From Cherax quadricarinatus (taxonomy: Eukaryota > Arthropoda > Malacostraca > Decapoda > Parastacidae): 64,000 nt of DNA. The stretch's first letter is position 1; every line of letters begins with the position of its first letter. The position numbers were made by a program, and so were the translations under genes. This document shows positions 20,595 through 31,039 of the stretch, in pieces. The notes under the pieces are model-generated. The model was not told where the DNA came from. It worked only from the letters and a program-made list of their open reading frames with translations, and searched no databases. The stretch spans positions 30,992,736-31,056,735 of the forward strand of contig NC_091311.1 of the NCBI RefSeq assembly GCF_038502225.1, given 5' to 3'.

Positions 20595-21639
20595 CAATCT
20601 AACTCATCGCTCACCGCTCCTGCACCATTATCACTGTGTCTGGCTGGGTAAGGGTTCGTCACTGGGGATTAGTACTCAATGGCTCGTGTGTCTAGTGTGG
20701 TTGAAAAGTTATTTGAAGTGGTCTTTGCTTCAATTCTTCAAGCATTTTTTGTTTTCCAGCCAGTATACAATGTATACGCCAAGGTTTTACTTAATGATAG
20801 CTCCTTGATCTTATACTTTGTCTTAGTCCATAAGTTGTTTCACTCCAAGGTAGCATTCCGTTGTTTGTCTCTTTTCCCTTCCCCATCCCCCCGACAGTTT
20901 CATTGCTCTTGTCAAATACAAGATTGCGATTAGCAGTCTTGTATTTGACACGAGCAGCAATCTTATATTTGACTGTCAGCAAAACAGAGACGATTAGTCT
21001 CTACTACTCTTGCACTGAATGACGCACGAGTTGAAATACAGCAACACGGGATCGCCTTTAGTGGACAATAGCTCGACAGTGCTGAAGCCCGTCCAAGTCT
21101 TCCAGCGTCTTCCTAAACTCGAACATTTGTGCTCACTTTCATGAAACTAGATATACTATGCTAAAAGTTGTGTTCTGGCATTCCTTAACTTTTGCTAGTA
21201 CGCTAGTACCCTACTTGTCACCCCAGCCTGAGCCTCCTCCAGCTTGAGCTGTAGTTGTATGTATAGGTATGCGACAAAGTCGTTTGTGTAATCATGTATA
21301 AAAGAAGCGTGTGTCATTTTGTATATATATAGACATTAAAGTTATGTGCTGCAGGCGTTTGTGTAATTAAGTTGTCATGGCGTCTGTGCAATGCTTCAAA
21401 ATAGATTATGAAGTAATGTTTCAGTGACATCTGTTTAGCTACATACTGAAGACATTTGTGTACCTAAGTGTCTAAGGAGGCTATGTATTAATGGGCCGTA
21501 GTGGCCTTTGCAGTTTTTCAAGGTTTTATCACGGTCCATAAATATGCAGTCTGCTAATCCTTCCATGTCCTGCCTAATCCACGTCAGCCTGTCTTAGGCC
21601 TCTAAAGTTTGGGAGGGGGGCGTAACTCGCGCGCGCACA
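20595..21639. other. No gene; a strong stem-loop at 20904-20955
   Basis: The only structure that I see is an inverted repeat around GTCAAATACAAGA with arms of about 22 bases and a loop of about 7, followed by a third partial copy. A poly-CA tract starts at 21640. Confidence 0.45.
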
Positions 21640-21641
21640 CG

Positions 21642-21674
<33 letters not shown>

Positions 21675-21675
21675 T
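21640..21675. repeat. (CA)n microsatellite
   Basis: Short CA tract preceded by GCGCGCAC. Confidence 0.9.
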
Positions 21676-23289
21676 GCTAATTGCTTAAAAATCATGAAAA
21701 AATCTTAACTAAAGGTAGCAGAAACCCAAGACCATTCAAGTATATCTCTCAGCATCAGTTGTAGAGGAAGAGGAGGAGGAAGAGCCTTCTCCTGGCCCCT
21801 CAGTCCAAGATTCAATCAAGGCCCGGGTTCTTCCAGCTCTCGCCTCCTGGATGCGCCCCGCTGATAACACCGACGGCCCTCAGTGTTCATCAGGGGAATG
21901 GCCAATATGGACATACTTCCCCGGTAGGCAATCTCTACTTACATATAATATTCATATCGAGAGTGCCACGCCAGCCGTAGCCCAAGCGGCGGGAGCAAAG
22001 ACAAGATGACAAGAGTTGGCCGAGGTAAACACAATACCCTTAATGAGATCCTGGGTAAAGATGAAAGTCCCCATTTTCATATTGGTTTTCAATATTTTTG
22101 GGCCCTCATTATATTTTACTTTTTAAATTTTTTGCACATCTGCGTACTCCAAGGGCTACCGCGTGCTTTATAAGCGATTTTTTTTTTACGCGAAGATTAT
22201 TTTGGCGTGCATAGAGGCAAGACCCCATTAAAACCCCAGGTAGCAGGACTTCCATTAGGGACGTGGAGGGAGGAGTAGCACAGTGGCGTTGATGGAACAC
22301 GAGACAGTGATGGCCAACTTGTGGATGGCAGGACCTCAGGTGAACTGACAACCCTTTTGAATTCTGGAGACTCGGCTCGATGGTGATGATATGGCACAGA
22401 GCACCCGGCCATTGTTGTGGCATTCAGCCTGCTCGCTTTACCATCCTCGCAAAAACACGCAAGGCTCCTCGGCATGGCCCCCTCAGATCACAGGGAATGT
22501 AGCTCCGGCCTCCTGGCATACTTCCGCCTGGTAAAATCATGCAACACTTGTCAGCGTATCGGTTTATCATTGCTGAATGACTATTATGATCTCGTTAACA
22601 GTTGACTAAGTTGATTCTCGGGGTCGTCTTAGACGTTACCGAAGCTGTGCGCGACGGAGCGTGGACACAGACTTGGTATCCCCGGGAGGCTTGGAATGCC
22701 TGGAGTCTGCCGCCCAGGAATCCTGGCAGTAATTACAACTTTTTGGTTCACCGGCCAGAACTGCTGCCCTCTCGAGCCAGTTAGGTCATTATTATGCAGG
22801 TGGAGGCGTGGTGAGGGCAGTATATTCATCTACGTCTTGGAGTTATTAGCTTTGTTATTCCAGGCGGGAGACGGGGTGACCATTAACATCAATTATCAAT
22901 TATCTAGCTGTATGTACAAGCGCCATTACACGCCGCTAACCACTTGTACATTCAGGGCTGACAAGACGACCTCTCCAGCAGTGGCTGTGACCAGCATCAT
23001 TCACAGGCGGATGAATAATGAGGCCTCGGGAGAGTAACTTCAACCAGCTGCCCCTGTCAGACGTGCAGCGGGCCCTGTCAGCAACACACCTGTCACTGTC
23101 AGCAATAATTAAAATGTATCAGCACTCTACGGTAATTAGTGTCAGCTTCAAGTATACCTTGTTTCCCCCGAGGTTATCATCTGCAGAGAGAAAAAATGGG
23201 ATGCTTTTAGCCCTGATGAATAGCTCATCTCTCCCGACTTGGCTTGGTGAGGAGGGAGCAAGGGTGGTACAGAGGGGCAGGGAAGGAGG
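21676..23289. other. Apparently single-copy sequence, no gene recognised
   Basis: This 1.6-kb stretch shares nothing with other parts of the window and has mixed composition. Short frames (22109-22423, 22696-23037) have no motif. It is one of the best candidates in the window for unique host DNA. Confidence 0.4.
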
Positions 23290-24950
23290 GAGGTAGGTTT
23301 GGAGGGGGGGGAAGGAAGGGAGGGTGCCAAAAGATGAGAGATGCAAAAAGAGAGGAGGATGAAGATATGGAGTGAAAGGCATAAGGTGAGAGGGGAAGGA
23401 AAGGAATGAGGGGAGCATATGAAGAAGGCAAGGAGGGAAGTAAGGAGACATAGATGAAGGGCAGAACGAGGAGAAATGGAGAGGGGGAGAGAGAAGGGGA
23501 GAGAGAGAAGGGGGAGAGAGAAGGGGGAGAGAGAAGGGGGAGGGAGAGAGATGGGGAGAGAGAGAGAAGGGGGAGGGAGAGAGATGGGGAGAGAGAAAGG
23601 GAAGAGAGAGAAGGGGAGAGAGAAAGGGGAGAAGGGGAGAGAGAGAGAGAGAAAGGGGAGAGAGAGAAGGGGGAGAGAGAGAGAGAAGGGGGAGAGAGAG
23701 AGAGAAGGGGGAGAGAGAGAAGGGGGGGAGAGAGAGAGAAGGGGGAGAGAGAGAAGGGGGGGAGAGAGGAGGAGGAGGAGAGAGAGAGGAGGAAGGGAGA
23801 GGAGGAGAGAGAGAGGAGGAAGGGAGAGGAGGAGAGAGGAGGAAGGGAGAGGAGGAGGAGGAGAGAGGAGGAGGACGAGAGAGGAGGAGAGAGAGGAGGG
23901 GGGGAGAGAGAGAGGAGTGGGAGAGAGAGGAGTGGGCGAGAGAGAGGAGGGAGAGAGAGAGGAGGGAGAGAGAGAGGAGGGGGGGAGAGAGAGGAGGGGG
24001 AGAGAGAGAGAAGGGGAGAGAGAGAGAAGGGGAGAGAAAGGGTGAGAGAGAAAGGGTGAGAGAGAAAGGGAGAGAGAGAGAAAGGGAGAGAGAAAGGGAG
24101 AGAGAGAGAAAGGGAGAGAGAAGGGGAGAGAGAAGGGGAGAGAGAGACAGGGAGAGAGAGACGGGGAGAGAGAGACGGGGAGAGAGACGGGGAGAGAGAG
24201 ACGGGGAGAGAGAGACGGGGAGAGAGAGACGGGGAGAGAGAGACGGGGAGAGAGAGACGGGGAGAGAGAGACGGGGAGAGAGAGACGGGGAGAGAGAGAC
24301 GGGGAGAGAGAGACGGGGAGAGAGAGACGGGGAGAGAGAGACGGGGAGAGAGAGACGGGGAGAGAGAGAGAGACGGGGAGAGAGAGACGGGGAGAGAGAG
24401 AGAGACGGGGAGAGAGAGACGGGGAGAGAGAGACGGGGAGAGAGAGACGGGGAGAGAGAGACGGGGAGAGAGAGAGAGACGGGGAGAGAGAGAGAGACGG
24501 GGAGAGAGAGAGAGACGGGGAGAGAGAGAGAGACGGGGAGAGAGAGAGAGACGGGGAGAGAGAGAGAGACGGGGAGAGAGAGAGAGACGGGGAGAGAGAG
24601 AGAGAGACTGGGAGAGAGAGACGGGGAGAGAGAGACGGGGAGAGAGAGAGACGGGGAGAGAGAGAGAGACGGGGAGAGAGAGATGGAGAGAGACGGGGAG
24701 ATGGAGAGAGAGACGGGGAGAGAGAGAGAGACGGGGAGAGAGAGAGAGACGGGGAGAGAGAGACGGGGAGAGAGAGAGAGACGGGGAGAGAGAGAGAGAC
24801 GGGGAGAGAGAGAGAGACGGGGAGAGAGAGAGAGACGGGGAGAGAGAGAGAGACGGGGAGAGAGAGACGGGGAGAGAGAGACGGGGAGAGAGAGAGAGAC
24901 GGGGAGAGAGAGAGAGAGACAGGGAGGGAGAGAGAGACAGGGAGGGAGAT
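23290..24950. repeat. Giant purine-strand array with 14-bp GACGGGGAGAGAGA units
   Basis: The plus strand is almost all G and A for about 1.6 kb. From 23454 to about 24115 it is irregular GGGGAGAGAG, with GAGGAG in the middle. From about 24150 on it is an ordered array of ACGGGGAGAGAGAG-type units with units of variable GA length. Long frames through it (23454-24059, 24056-24952) encode only E/R/G repeats and are artefacts. Confidence 0.97.
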
Positions 24951-24952
24951 AG

Positions 24953-25160
24953 AGCTAAGAGTTGTTACCTACATCAGGTCATTTTAATGCCTAATTATTA
25001 TTAAGATATAGGAAACAGGATGAAGTTGGAACCATCTTCTGGCCAAATGAAATCGCTGGCTCACAGATTTCTCAACCTTCATTTTGTTCCCTATTTGTAT
25101 GTCTTCTAATAAAAAGGCACCAGCTCTTAGCTTGTAAATTAAGGTAGGGACTCTTAACTT
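24953..25160 (-). mobile_element. Family D LINE 3' end
   Basis: It shares the 3' terminus AGCTAAGAGTTGTTACCTAC and the AACAGGATGAAGTTGGA block with 40431-40520. The C-terminal coding part is short and broken. Confidence 0.65.
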
Positions 25161-25920
25161 AACCCTGTAAAACCCTTGTGTACAACAAAAAGAGTGAGGA
25201 GAGAGGGATGGAGGCAAGGAGAGAGGTAAGGAAGGAGTGAGGAAGATAGCATGTTGTACCCACGGAGTGGTCTGTGTTCCTGGACGCTGCTGATTGAATA
25301 TCACCATCACTCTTTGTCGCCCTACCTCGAAGAAATAAATAGGCGATTCCATGTGTGCCTCTTAGTATTCCGCGCTGCACCTCTCTCAGTGTGTGACGCA
25401 AATATTCAAAAGAAATCGAACTGCTGTTCCCTGAGAGGTAGCATCTCGATCGCGTTTTTTGTTTTCCCGTAGGTTGTCAGGGGTTGTTTCGGTAATTGTT
25501 GCTGATTGTGCGTGTGATATATCAGAGTCGTCGCTTATTGACAGTGAATGAGGAACAGGGAAAGGCACAGAATGTCGCTTAAATAAGAGGTAGATGAGAA
25601 TGTGATATATACACTTTTGTTTTATATACACTTTGCGCATTTTTCTTGTACTTGCTTTGGGCTCTCATTCTCCCTTGGCCAATCTCGAAGTTTGGTCCTG
25701 ATAATCTTTTTAAGTATACTCTCCCAACCACAAGAATGTGAGCCACGACTGTCGACTAACATCTTGGTACTTCTAGGTGTAAGGCCCCTTGACCCTGGAT
25801 TTAAACCTAGGACATTTCGATTGTGAGCCATTTGCTCTACCTGACTAAAGTAATCCAGTGAGGCGGAACACCAACAGGGGAGTATCAAGAAGGCTGATGG
25901 TGTGGCAGCACAGAGAGGTA
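25161..25920. other. No gene; tRNA-like B-box segment at 25760-25850
   Basis: On the minus strand, GGTAGAGCAAATGGCTCACA followed by GGTTTAAATCC resembles the A and B boxes of a tRNA-derived SINE head, but no cloverleaf survives. The rest is unrecognised. Confidence 0.35.
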
Positions 25921-25924
25921 CAGG

Positions 25925-26245
25925 CAGACTGCGTCTTTTTAGACTCTCGGGAGGCATTTCATACTATGCCTCACCAGAAACTTATCTACACACAGAAGAT
26001 TCAAATCAGAAAGTGTGTTAAGTGATACATGAAGCAACTAAAACACAAGAGGTGAAGGATAAAGCATCAGGCTTGGCAAAAGTAAAAGTTTCCTCCCCAA
26101 AATCATCCCCAAGACCCATACTATTTGTGAAAAATAAAATGATCTGGCAAAGAGAATCGACTCCTACGTGAAATTGGTTGCAGAAGAAGAGCTGAGTAAG
26201 TTAGTTTAAATCGAGACTGACAGCATAAAACTTCAAGATGGATTA
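25925..26245 (+). pseudogene. Ancient LINE RT fragment
   Basis: Pieces read DSREAFHTMPHQKL (motif A region DFxKAFDxVPHxxL) and NDLAKRIDSYVKLVAEEELSK (motif C region ...FADDTKLSK). The catalytic FADD is replaced by VAEE, and several frameshifts occur. The family was not assigned. Confidence 0.55.
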
Positions 26246-26330
26246 CCTTACCTTTACCTTTCATGTGTTCCGAGAGTCTTTCTATTCCCGGAGCCCGGCC
26301 ATAGGCCGGAATGGTCTAACATTGTTGGAG
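26246..26330 (+). repeat. Dispersed repeat with TTCCGAGAG block
   Basis: ACCTTTACCTTTC..TTCCGAGAGTCTTTCT and then TCCCGGAG recur at 56245-56310. Probably the tail of a LINE family. Confidence 0.5.
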
Positions 26331-26359
26331 ATAAATAGTTTAAAATGCCGACACGATGA

Positions 26360-26460
26360 AGAAGCACGACACAAATTCAGTGTAATGCGATCTTTATTGA
26401 CAACGTTATGCCCACACATGGGGCTTTATCAAGTCACAAACGGATCTACCTGACGTGAAG
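26360..26460 (-). mobile_element. Hammerhead-like repeat, degenerate
   Basis: On the minus strand, TTGATAA, stem AGCCCC..GTGGGC and TAACGTTGTCAATAAAGATC follow the hammerhead layout, with TGAC upstream able to pair with GTCA downstream as stem I. The GAAA box is mutated. Confidence 0.45.
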
Positions 26461-26650
26461 GGAGCGGTGAGGAATGAAGTTGATGGCTGAGAAAAGGTTG
26501 GATTTGAGAAGAGAGATGTCTGGCATGGGCCAGTAGCCCTGTTCCTAAGTAGGGTAACAATGAAGTTTCCTGGGAAGAGGTTCAGCTACGTTATAAAAGC
26601 CATTGTTCTGGTTGAAATTGTTGAATATGGAAATGAGCAATGATTCCATG

Positions 26651-26766
26651 ATCCTGGGTGTCTTCTGCCCTGGCGATGATCCTTACTTCTCTATAGTTGT
26701 TGGAGTCTCGGTGGTTTAATCGGTTACAGAGAAGTAAGACACATCGCCAGAGAAGACACCCAGGAT
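26651..26766. repeat. Inverted repeat, about 40-bp arms
   Basis: Left arm ATCCTGGGTGTCTTCTGCCC through TTACTTCTCT and right arm AGAGAAGTAAGACACATCGC through ACACCCAGGAT are imperfect inverted copies with a spacer of about 35 bases. The surrounding 26461-26980 holds nothing else that I recognise. Confidence 0.7.
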
Positions 26767-26979
26767 CTTGCAGTCATCACTGATGTAAATAGTCAGTAGT
26801 TTCTACCAGAACAACGGCTTTTGCAACATAGGTGAACCCCTTGCCAGAGAACGTCATCGTTATTTCACATAGCATCAGTGTCACCTTTTCTAAGTAATGA
26901 ACTTTTTCATTCCCCAGTTAATCTTTCACATCACTTTGCTCCCTACACACACTCAACGTGCTCTGCCCAGGTGGATGTG

Positions 26980-27060
26980 TTAGTTATCTGATAAAAGCCC
27001 ACTGTGTTGGCAAAACGTTGTCGATGGAGCTTCGCATTATAGTGCATTTGTGTCTAACAA
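26980..27060 (+). mobile_element. Hammerhead-like repeat, degenerate
   Basis: The sequence 26988-27020 reads CTGATAA, stem GCCCA..TTGGC, CAAAACGTTG, a hammerhead-like order with G8 of CUGANGA and G12 of GAAA changed. It is followed by tail-like sequence. Confidence 0.45.
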
Positions 27061-27084
27061 GAGGGTTACTACAGTCTGATCCCT

Positions 27085-27190
27085 TTGAGCTTATGGTACA
27101 CAGATAACCCGTACATAGGAGGAGCTTACGACGACGTTTCGGTCAGACTCAGACCATTTGCAAAGTCACACCAACAGAAAGGAGAGAAAT
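27085..27190 (-). mobile_element. Hammerhead-like repeat of the GGTCC family
   Basis: On the minus strand, GTGACTTTGCAAATGGTC, a loop, then GACCGAAACGTCGTCG. The GAAACGUC half is intact, but the CUGANGA box reads TTGCAAA. It matches 45309-45343 and the left half at 44572-44594. Confidence 0.5.
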
Positions 27191-27589
27191 GGGCAGTGCA
27201 GTAATGATGATGGGAGTACTGGAGAGGGAAGCAACAGATACAAGACATCAACAGGTAAGTGCAAACTATGTTTTTCTCGCTACATCCGTATGAAGGCTCG
27301 AACTTCCAAAACTCTATGCTGATTGACCGACCCGGGTCTAGCACTGCAAAAGAATTATGTATAGTAGTTAAACTTATTAGATCACGAGGATTCACTAGGG
27401 GGAGTCAATACGTGTACAATCTCTCAAGAAATATAGATCAGTAAGGGTAACATTAGCGGAAAATTCATTAATGACAAACTGTAGAACAGCCTTCTGGATC
27501 CAGTACTTTCAATTGTTCAAGATGCTGTGCGACACACAGGTGTTAAACCAGTCCTCGAGTAGGCAGCAACGACACAGAGCCACACCTAG
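27191..27589. other. No recognisable gene
   Basis: Short frames only (27126-27395, 27259-27444), with no motif. Confidence 0.4.
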
Positions 27590-27678
27590 TGTAGCATGCG
27601 TGCTAGGAGCTACGACTCGACCCTTGCAACCACAAACAGGAAAGTACATGCGTATATATCTCGCGCGCACGCACACGC

Positions 27679-27748
<70 letters not shown>
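27590..27748 (+). mobile_element. Family C solo 3' end followed by (CA)n
   Basis: Contains GGAGCTACGACTCGACCC and GCAACCACAAACAGG, the family C terminus, then a GC/CA transition and about 65 bases of CA repeat at 27684-27748. The 200 bases after it hold nothing recognised. Confidence 0.7.
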
Positions 27749-27751
<3 letters not shown>

Positions 27752-27944
27752 CAGGTCAGGGTTATAAGAACTACTATGCTGGTCTAATAAAATTCGTCCA
27801 ACTAAGTATACTTCTATACCTTGGGAAGGTTATCATGGGCAAGACTGTGACTACCACTGCAGGTTTTTACTGACGAGTCTCCCATCAGCTAACCTTCCTA
27901 GTGAATAAACAAAAGTAGATGGGCTTATCGCCCTGGGCCAGGGT

Positions 27945-28050
27945 GGTACAGTGGATAAAACATCGGACTGCTAGTTTTAAGACTGTCTTACTATGGGTTC
28001 CAATCTTTTCCACATCGTGAGCTGTTTATAATCGCATAATTCAGATTTCT
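27945..28050 (+). mobile_element. tRNA-derived SINE-like head
   Basis: GTGGTACAGTGGATAAAAC resembles an A box and GGGTTCCAATC a B box. The following GTGAGCTGTTTATAATCGC is similar to the body of the SINE at 61222 read on the other strand. No intact tRNA fold. Confidence 0.45.
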
Positions 28051-28250
28051 TGTCTTTCTCCTGCCTCTTTCTCCTCCTACTCTACTTTCTCCTTCTCCTA
28101 CTATTTTGCTACTCAGGTAATCTATTACCCAGCGTCTGTTTCTCAGTCCAGTCTTGTCCATCAATGCCTTCTAATTAGCCGTCGTCTGCGCCTTGCTTAT
28201 AAAGATTACTTTTTTTTTCTTGGTAAATGAGATAGTATCTTCTTCCTTGG

Positions 28251-28251
<1 letters not shown>

Positions 28252-28336
<85 letters not shown>
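28252..28336. repeat. (TC)n microsatellite
   Basis: Pure CT tract. Confidence 0.97.
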
Positions 28337-28337
<1 letters not shown>

Positions 28338-28734
28338 GTGCTGCTGACAGCAACTGACTGACGTAAGCCCTCAATGACAAAAACAATTTATGTGATTTAC
28401 AGCAGGCTTACGGGGGTTAACGCATGGATGGAAGTAATCGCCTCTGTTTGGAGATTATACTCCCCTTAGGCCCCGTAATTAAGGTGCTGTTATAGGGACG
28501 TCCAGTGGGAAAATCCCTACTAATCCCCACTAGAAGAGGATTTAGAAAGGTGGCGGCCACTGTAGGTGTGGGTGGGGAGAAGGGTGGGGAAGAAGGGAGG
28601 ACGAAGGGCTACCGAGATTGGTCCTAGGGACTGGATGTAGAGAACAGGGTTTAGGGAGGTGTTGGGAGATGAGGAAGGTGGCTCAGAATAGTGGAGGGGA
28701 GAAGTAGGTGTCTTGTTTGTGTATTTACCTAGTT
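28337..28734. other. No gene recognised; possibly single-copy
   Basis: Mixed composition, no relation to the repeats described here. Confidence 0.35.
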
Positions 28735-29130
28735 AAATTTTCGAGGGGTCGAGTGTGAGCCCCTAGTGCCCACTGTTATCAACAGTAATGGTTCCTTGCC
28801 TCTTGGTGCTCATCACACGTATATTCACTTAAAACTGTGTAAAGTTTGCTTTCCGCCATTTCCTCAAATTGAATTCCATTTTTTTTTACCCCCGTTCCTT
28901 GAGGCTAACGAAATTCTTTCGTCTCTATGATACATCTGTATTGTGCTTCCATTTATACCCCATCATCACATTTCCAATAGTGACTTTTATGCATCACAGT
29001 TCTTTTGAATATTTTTGGCGGATATGATGCGTCTTCCCTGGTTCTTCACTCTCCTGCGGTTGCAAGATTAATTCCCATAGTCTCTCATCGTAGTTCAGAC
29101 CGATTAGTTCCGGAATAGTCTTCCTGCAAC
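28735..29130 (-). pseudogene. Decayed LINE RT C-terminal and 3' region
   Basis: The minus strand has the order of a family C-like C-terminus: a CATC/TCTCATCGTAGTT region for Y-x-x-R, an AGAATTTCGTTAGCC tract, and at the 3' end CGACCCCTCGAAAATTTAAC then TAGGTAAATACAC, resembling the family C terminus GTGAGTACAC. All frames are broken. Inferred from block order. Confidence 0.45.
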
Positions 29131-29649
29131 CTTGTACATGTAATTACTTGTGTGCAATATCGCATTTGAGTTTAAGCGGGCAGGGGTTGTTAGCTGTAGC
29201 TCTTGGTCCCACTTCCGACCAACGCAAAACACAGTATGCAGTATACAACCTGTATGGAGACTGCTTCCACTATCATTGTTCAGCTAATTCGACGTCTTAC
29301 GACTATTTTTTTCAGCAGGAAAAGTCTTAATTAAGTGTAGGTTCACATAGAGTGGGGCTTTATAGGGGATTTAGTAAAGCCCAGCTTAGGGAGAAACGTT
29401 GTTTAATAAAACCCAACGTTGCTTAACTTTGCTGACTGGAGGAGAAGCTGTGCGTTCAGCGTGGTATGACCGCTGCATGCAAGGGCTGCAATACTCGCAA
29501 ATGGGTAGCATGTAATATGTAAATATAGCTCTTACGAGTTTTTGCTTAGGTTCCTGAATTTCTTTCTAATGTATGCTATTGTAGTCTGTATTGCTAATGT
29601 TATTCTGTACATCAGCACTTCAGAAGTATTGGTTAATTCAGTGTCTTTC
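29131..29649. other. No gene; weak hammerhead-like patch at 29370-29412
   Basis: TTTAGTAAAGCCCAGCTTAG followed by GGAGAAACGTTGTTTAATAA has the spacing but not the CUGANGA box. Otherwise nothing is recognised. Confidence 0.3.
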
Positions 29650-30790
29650 TTCAACTTCCTAACAAATCGAACACAAAGAGTAGTGGTCAACAGAGTTAAA
29701 TCGGAGGCTGCCTTAGTGAAGAGCTCTGTTCCACAAGGCACAGTACTCGCCCCCATCTTATTCCTTATCCTCATATCAGACAAACAGATATATACACCAC
29801 AGCACCGTATCATCCTTTGCGGATGATACTAGGATCTGCATGAGGCTGTCATCTGCTGAGGACGCGGTTAACCTCCAAGAAGATATAAACAAAGTTTTCC
29901 AGTGGGCAACGGTAAACAATATGATGTTCAATGAGGACAAATTCCAACTACTCCGTTATGGAAAACTGGAGGAGATAATAACTAGAACAGAGTATACTAC
30001 TGACTCCGGCCATACAATAGAGCGGAAAAATAATGTAAGGGACCTGGGAGTAGTAATGTCTGAGGATCTCACTTTCAAGGATCACAACAGTGCCACGATC
30101 GCACGTGCAAAGAAAATGATAAGATGGATAATGAGAACTTTCAAAACGAGAGATGCCAAGCCCATGATGATCCTTTTCAAATCACTTGTTCTCTCTAGGC
30201 TGGAATACTGCTGTACATTAACATCTCCATACAAAGCAGGTGAAATCGCAGATCTAGAGAGTGTACAGAGATCCTTTACTGCACGTATAAGTTCTGTCAA
30301 GCACCTTAACTACTGGGAACGCTTGGAAGCACTTGACTTGTACTCGTTGGAACGCAGGAGGGAGAGATGTATCATAATCTACACTTGGAAAATCTTGGAA
30401 GGAATGGTCCCAAATCTGCACACAGAAATCACTCCCTACGAAAGTAAAAGACTGGGCAGGCGATGCAAAATGCCGCCAATAAAAAGTAGGGGCGCCATTG
30501 GTACACTAAGAGAAAACACCATAAGTGTCCGGGGCCCAAAACTGTTCAACAGCCTCCCATCAAGCATTAGGGGAATTGCCAATAAACCCCTGGCTGCCTT
30601 CAAGAGAGAGCTGGACAGATACCTAAAGTCAGTGCCGGATCAGCCGGGCTGTGGCTCGTACGTCGGACTGCGTGCGGCCAGCAGTAACAGCCTAGTTGAT
30701 CAGGCCCTGATCCATCGGGAGGCCTGGTCATGGACCGGGCCGCGGGGGCGTTGATCCCCGGAATAACCTCCAGGTAACCTCCAGGTAACC
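29650..30790 (+). pseudogene. Family B LINE RT, 5'-truncated young copy
   Basis: From RWIFNFLTNRTQ-equivalent codons to the 3' end it is almost identical to 16120-17250. A deletion near 29782-29790 shifts the frame just before FADD, so the 304-aa frame 29840-30754 holds only the RT C-terminus. The end shows two tandem CTCCAGGTAAC units. 5' truncation is typical of incomplete target-primed reverse transcription. Confidence 0.9.
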
Positions 30791-31039
30791 TATTTTTTCA
30801 TATATAGTACTTTTATTCCAGCTTCATTACTCAGCTTTTGCTCTGAATGAATTCCAGTAACCATTTATTGAACCATTAGAGATTTAACAAATCTTCCAGC
30901 AAAAATTTCTCAAGCACATCAGTTTGTATTCTCGTTAATTTGGCATTATCCGAAGTAAGGATATGTGTCTGAATTCATTTCTACAATCAAAACTAAAGTC
31001 TCTGTAGATAGTTTGCTTAAAAAAAAAATACGACAAAGA

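Noticed and set aside
22696..23037. 113-aa frame as a possible host exon
   Set aside because: No recognisable motif, and no clear splice sites or codon bias could be judged by eye.
23454..24952. Two long open frames (201 and 298 aa)
   Set aside because: They encode only E, R and G in a simple purine array and reflect absence of stop codons, not a gene.
29370..29412. Another hammerhead motif
   Set aside because: GAAACGTTG and a GCCC stem are present, but the CUGANGA box is absent and no second copy supports it.
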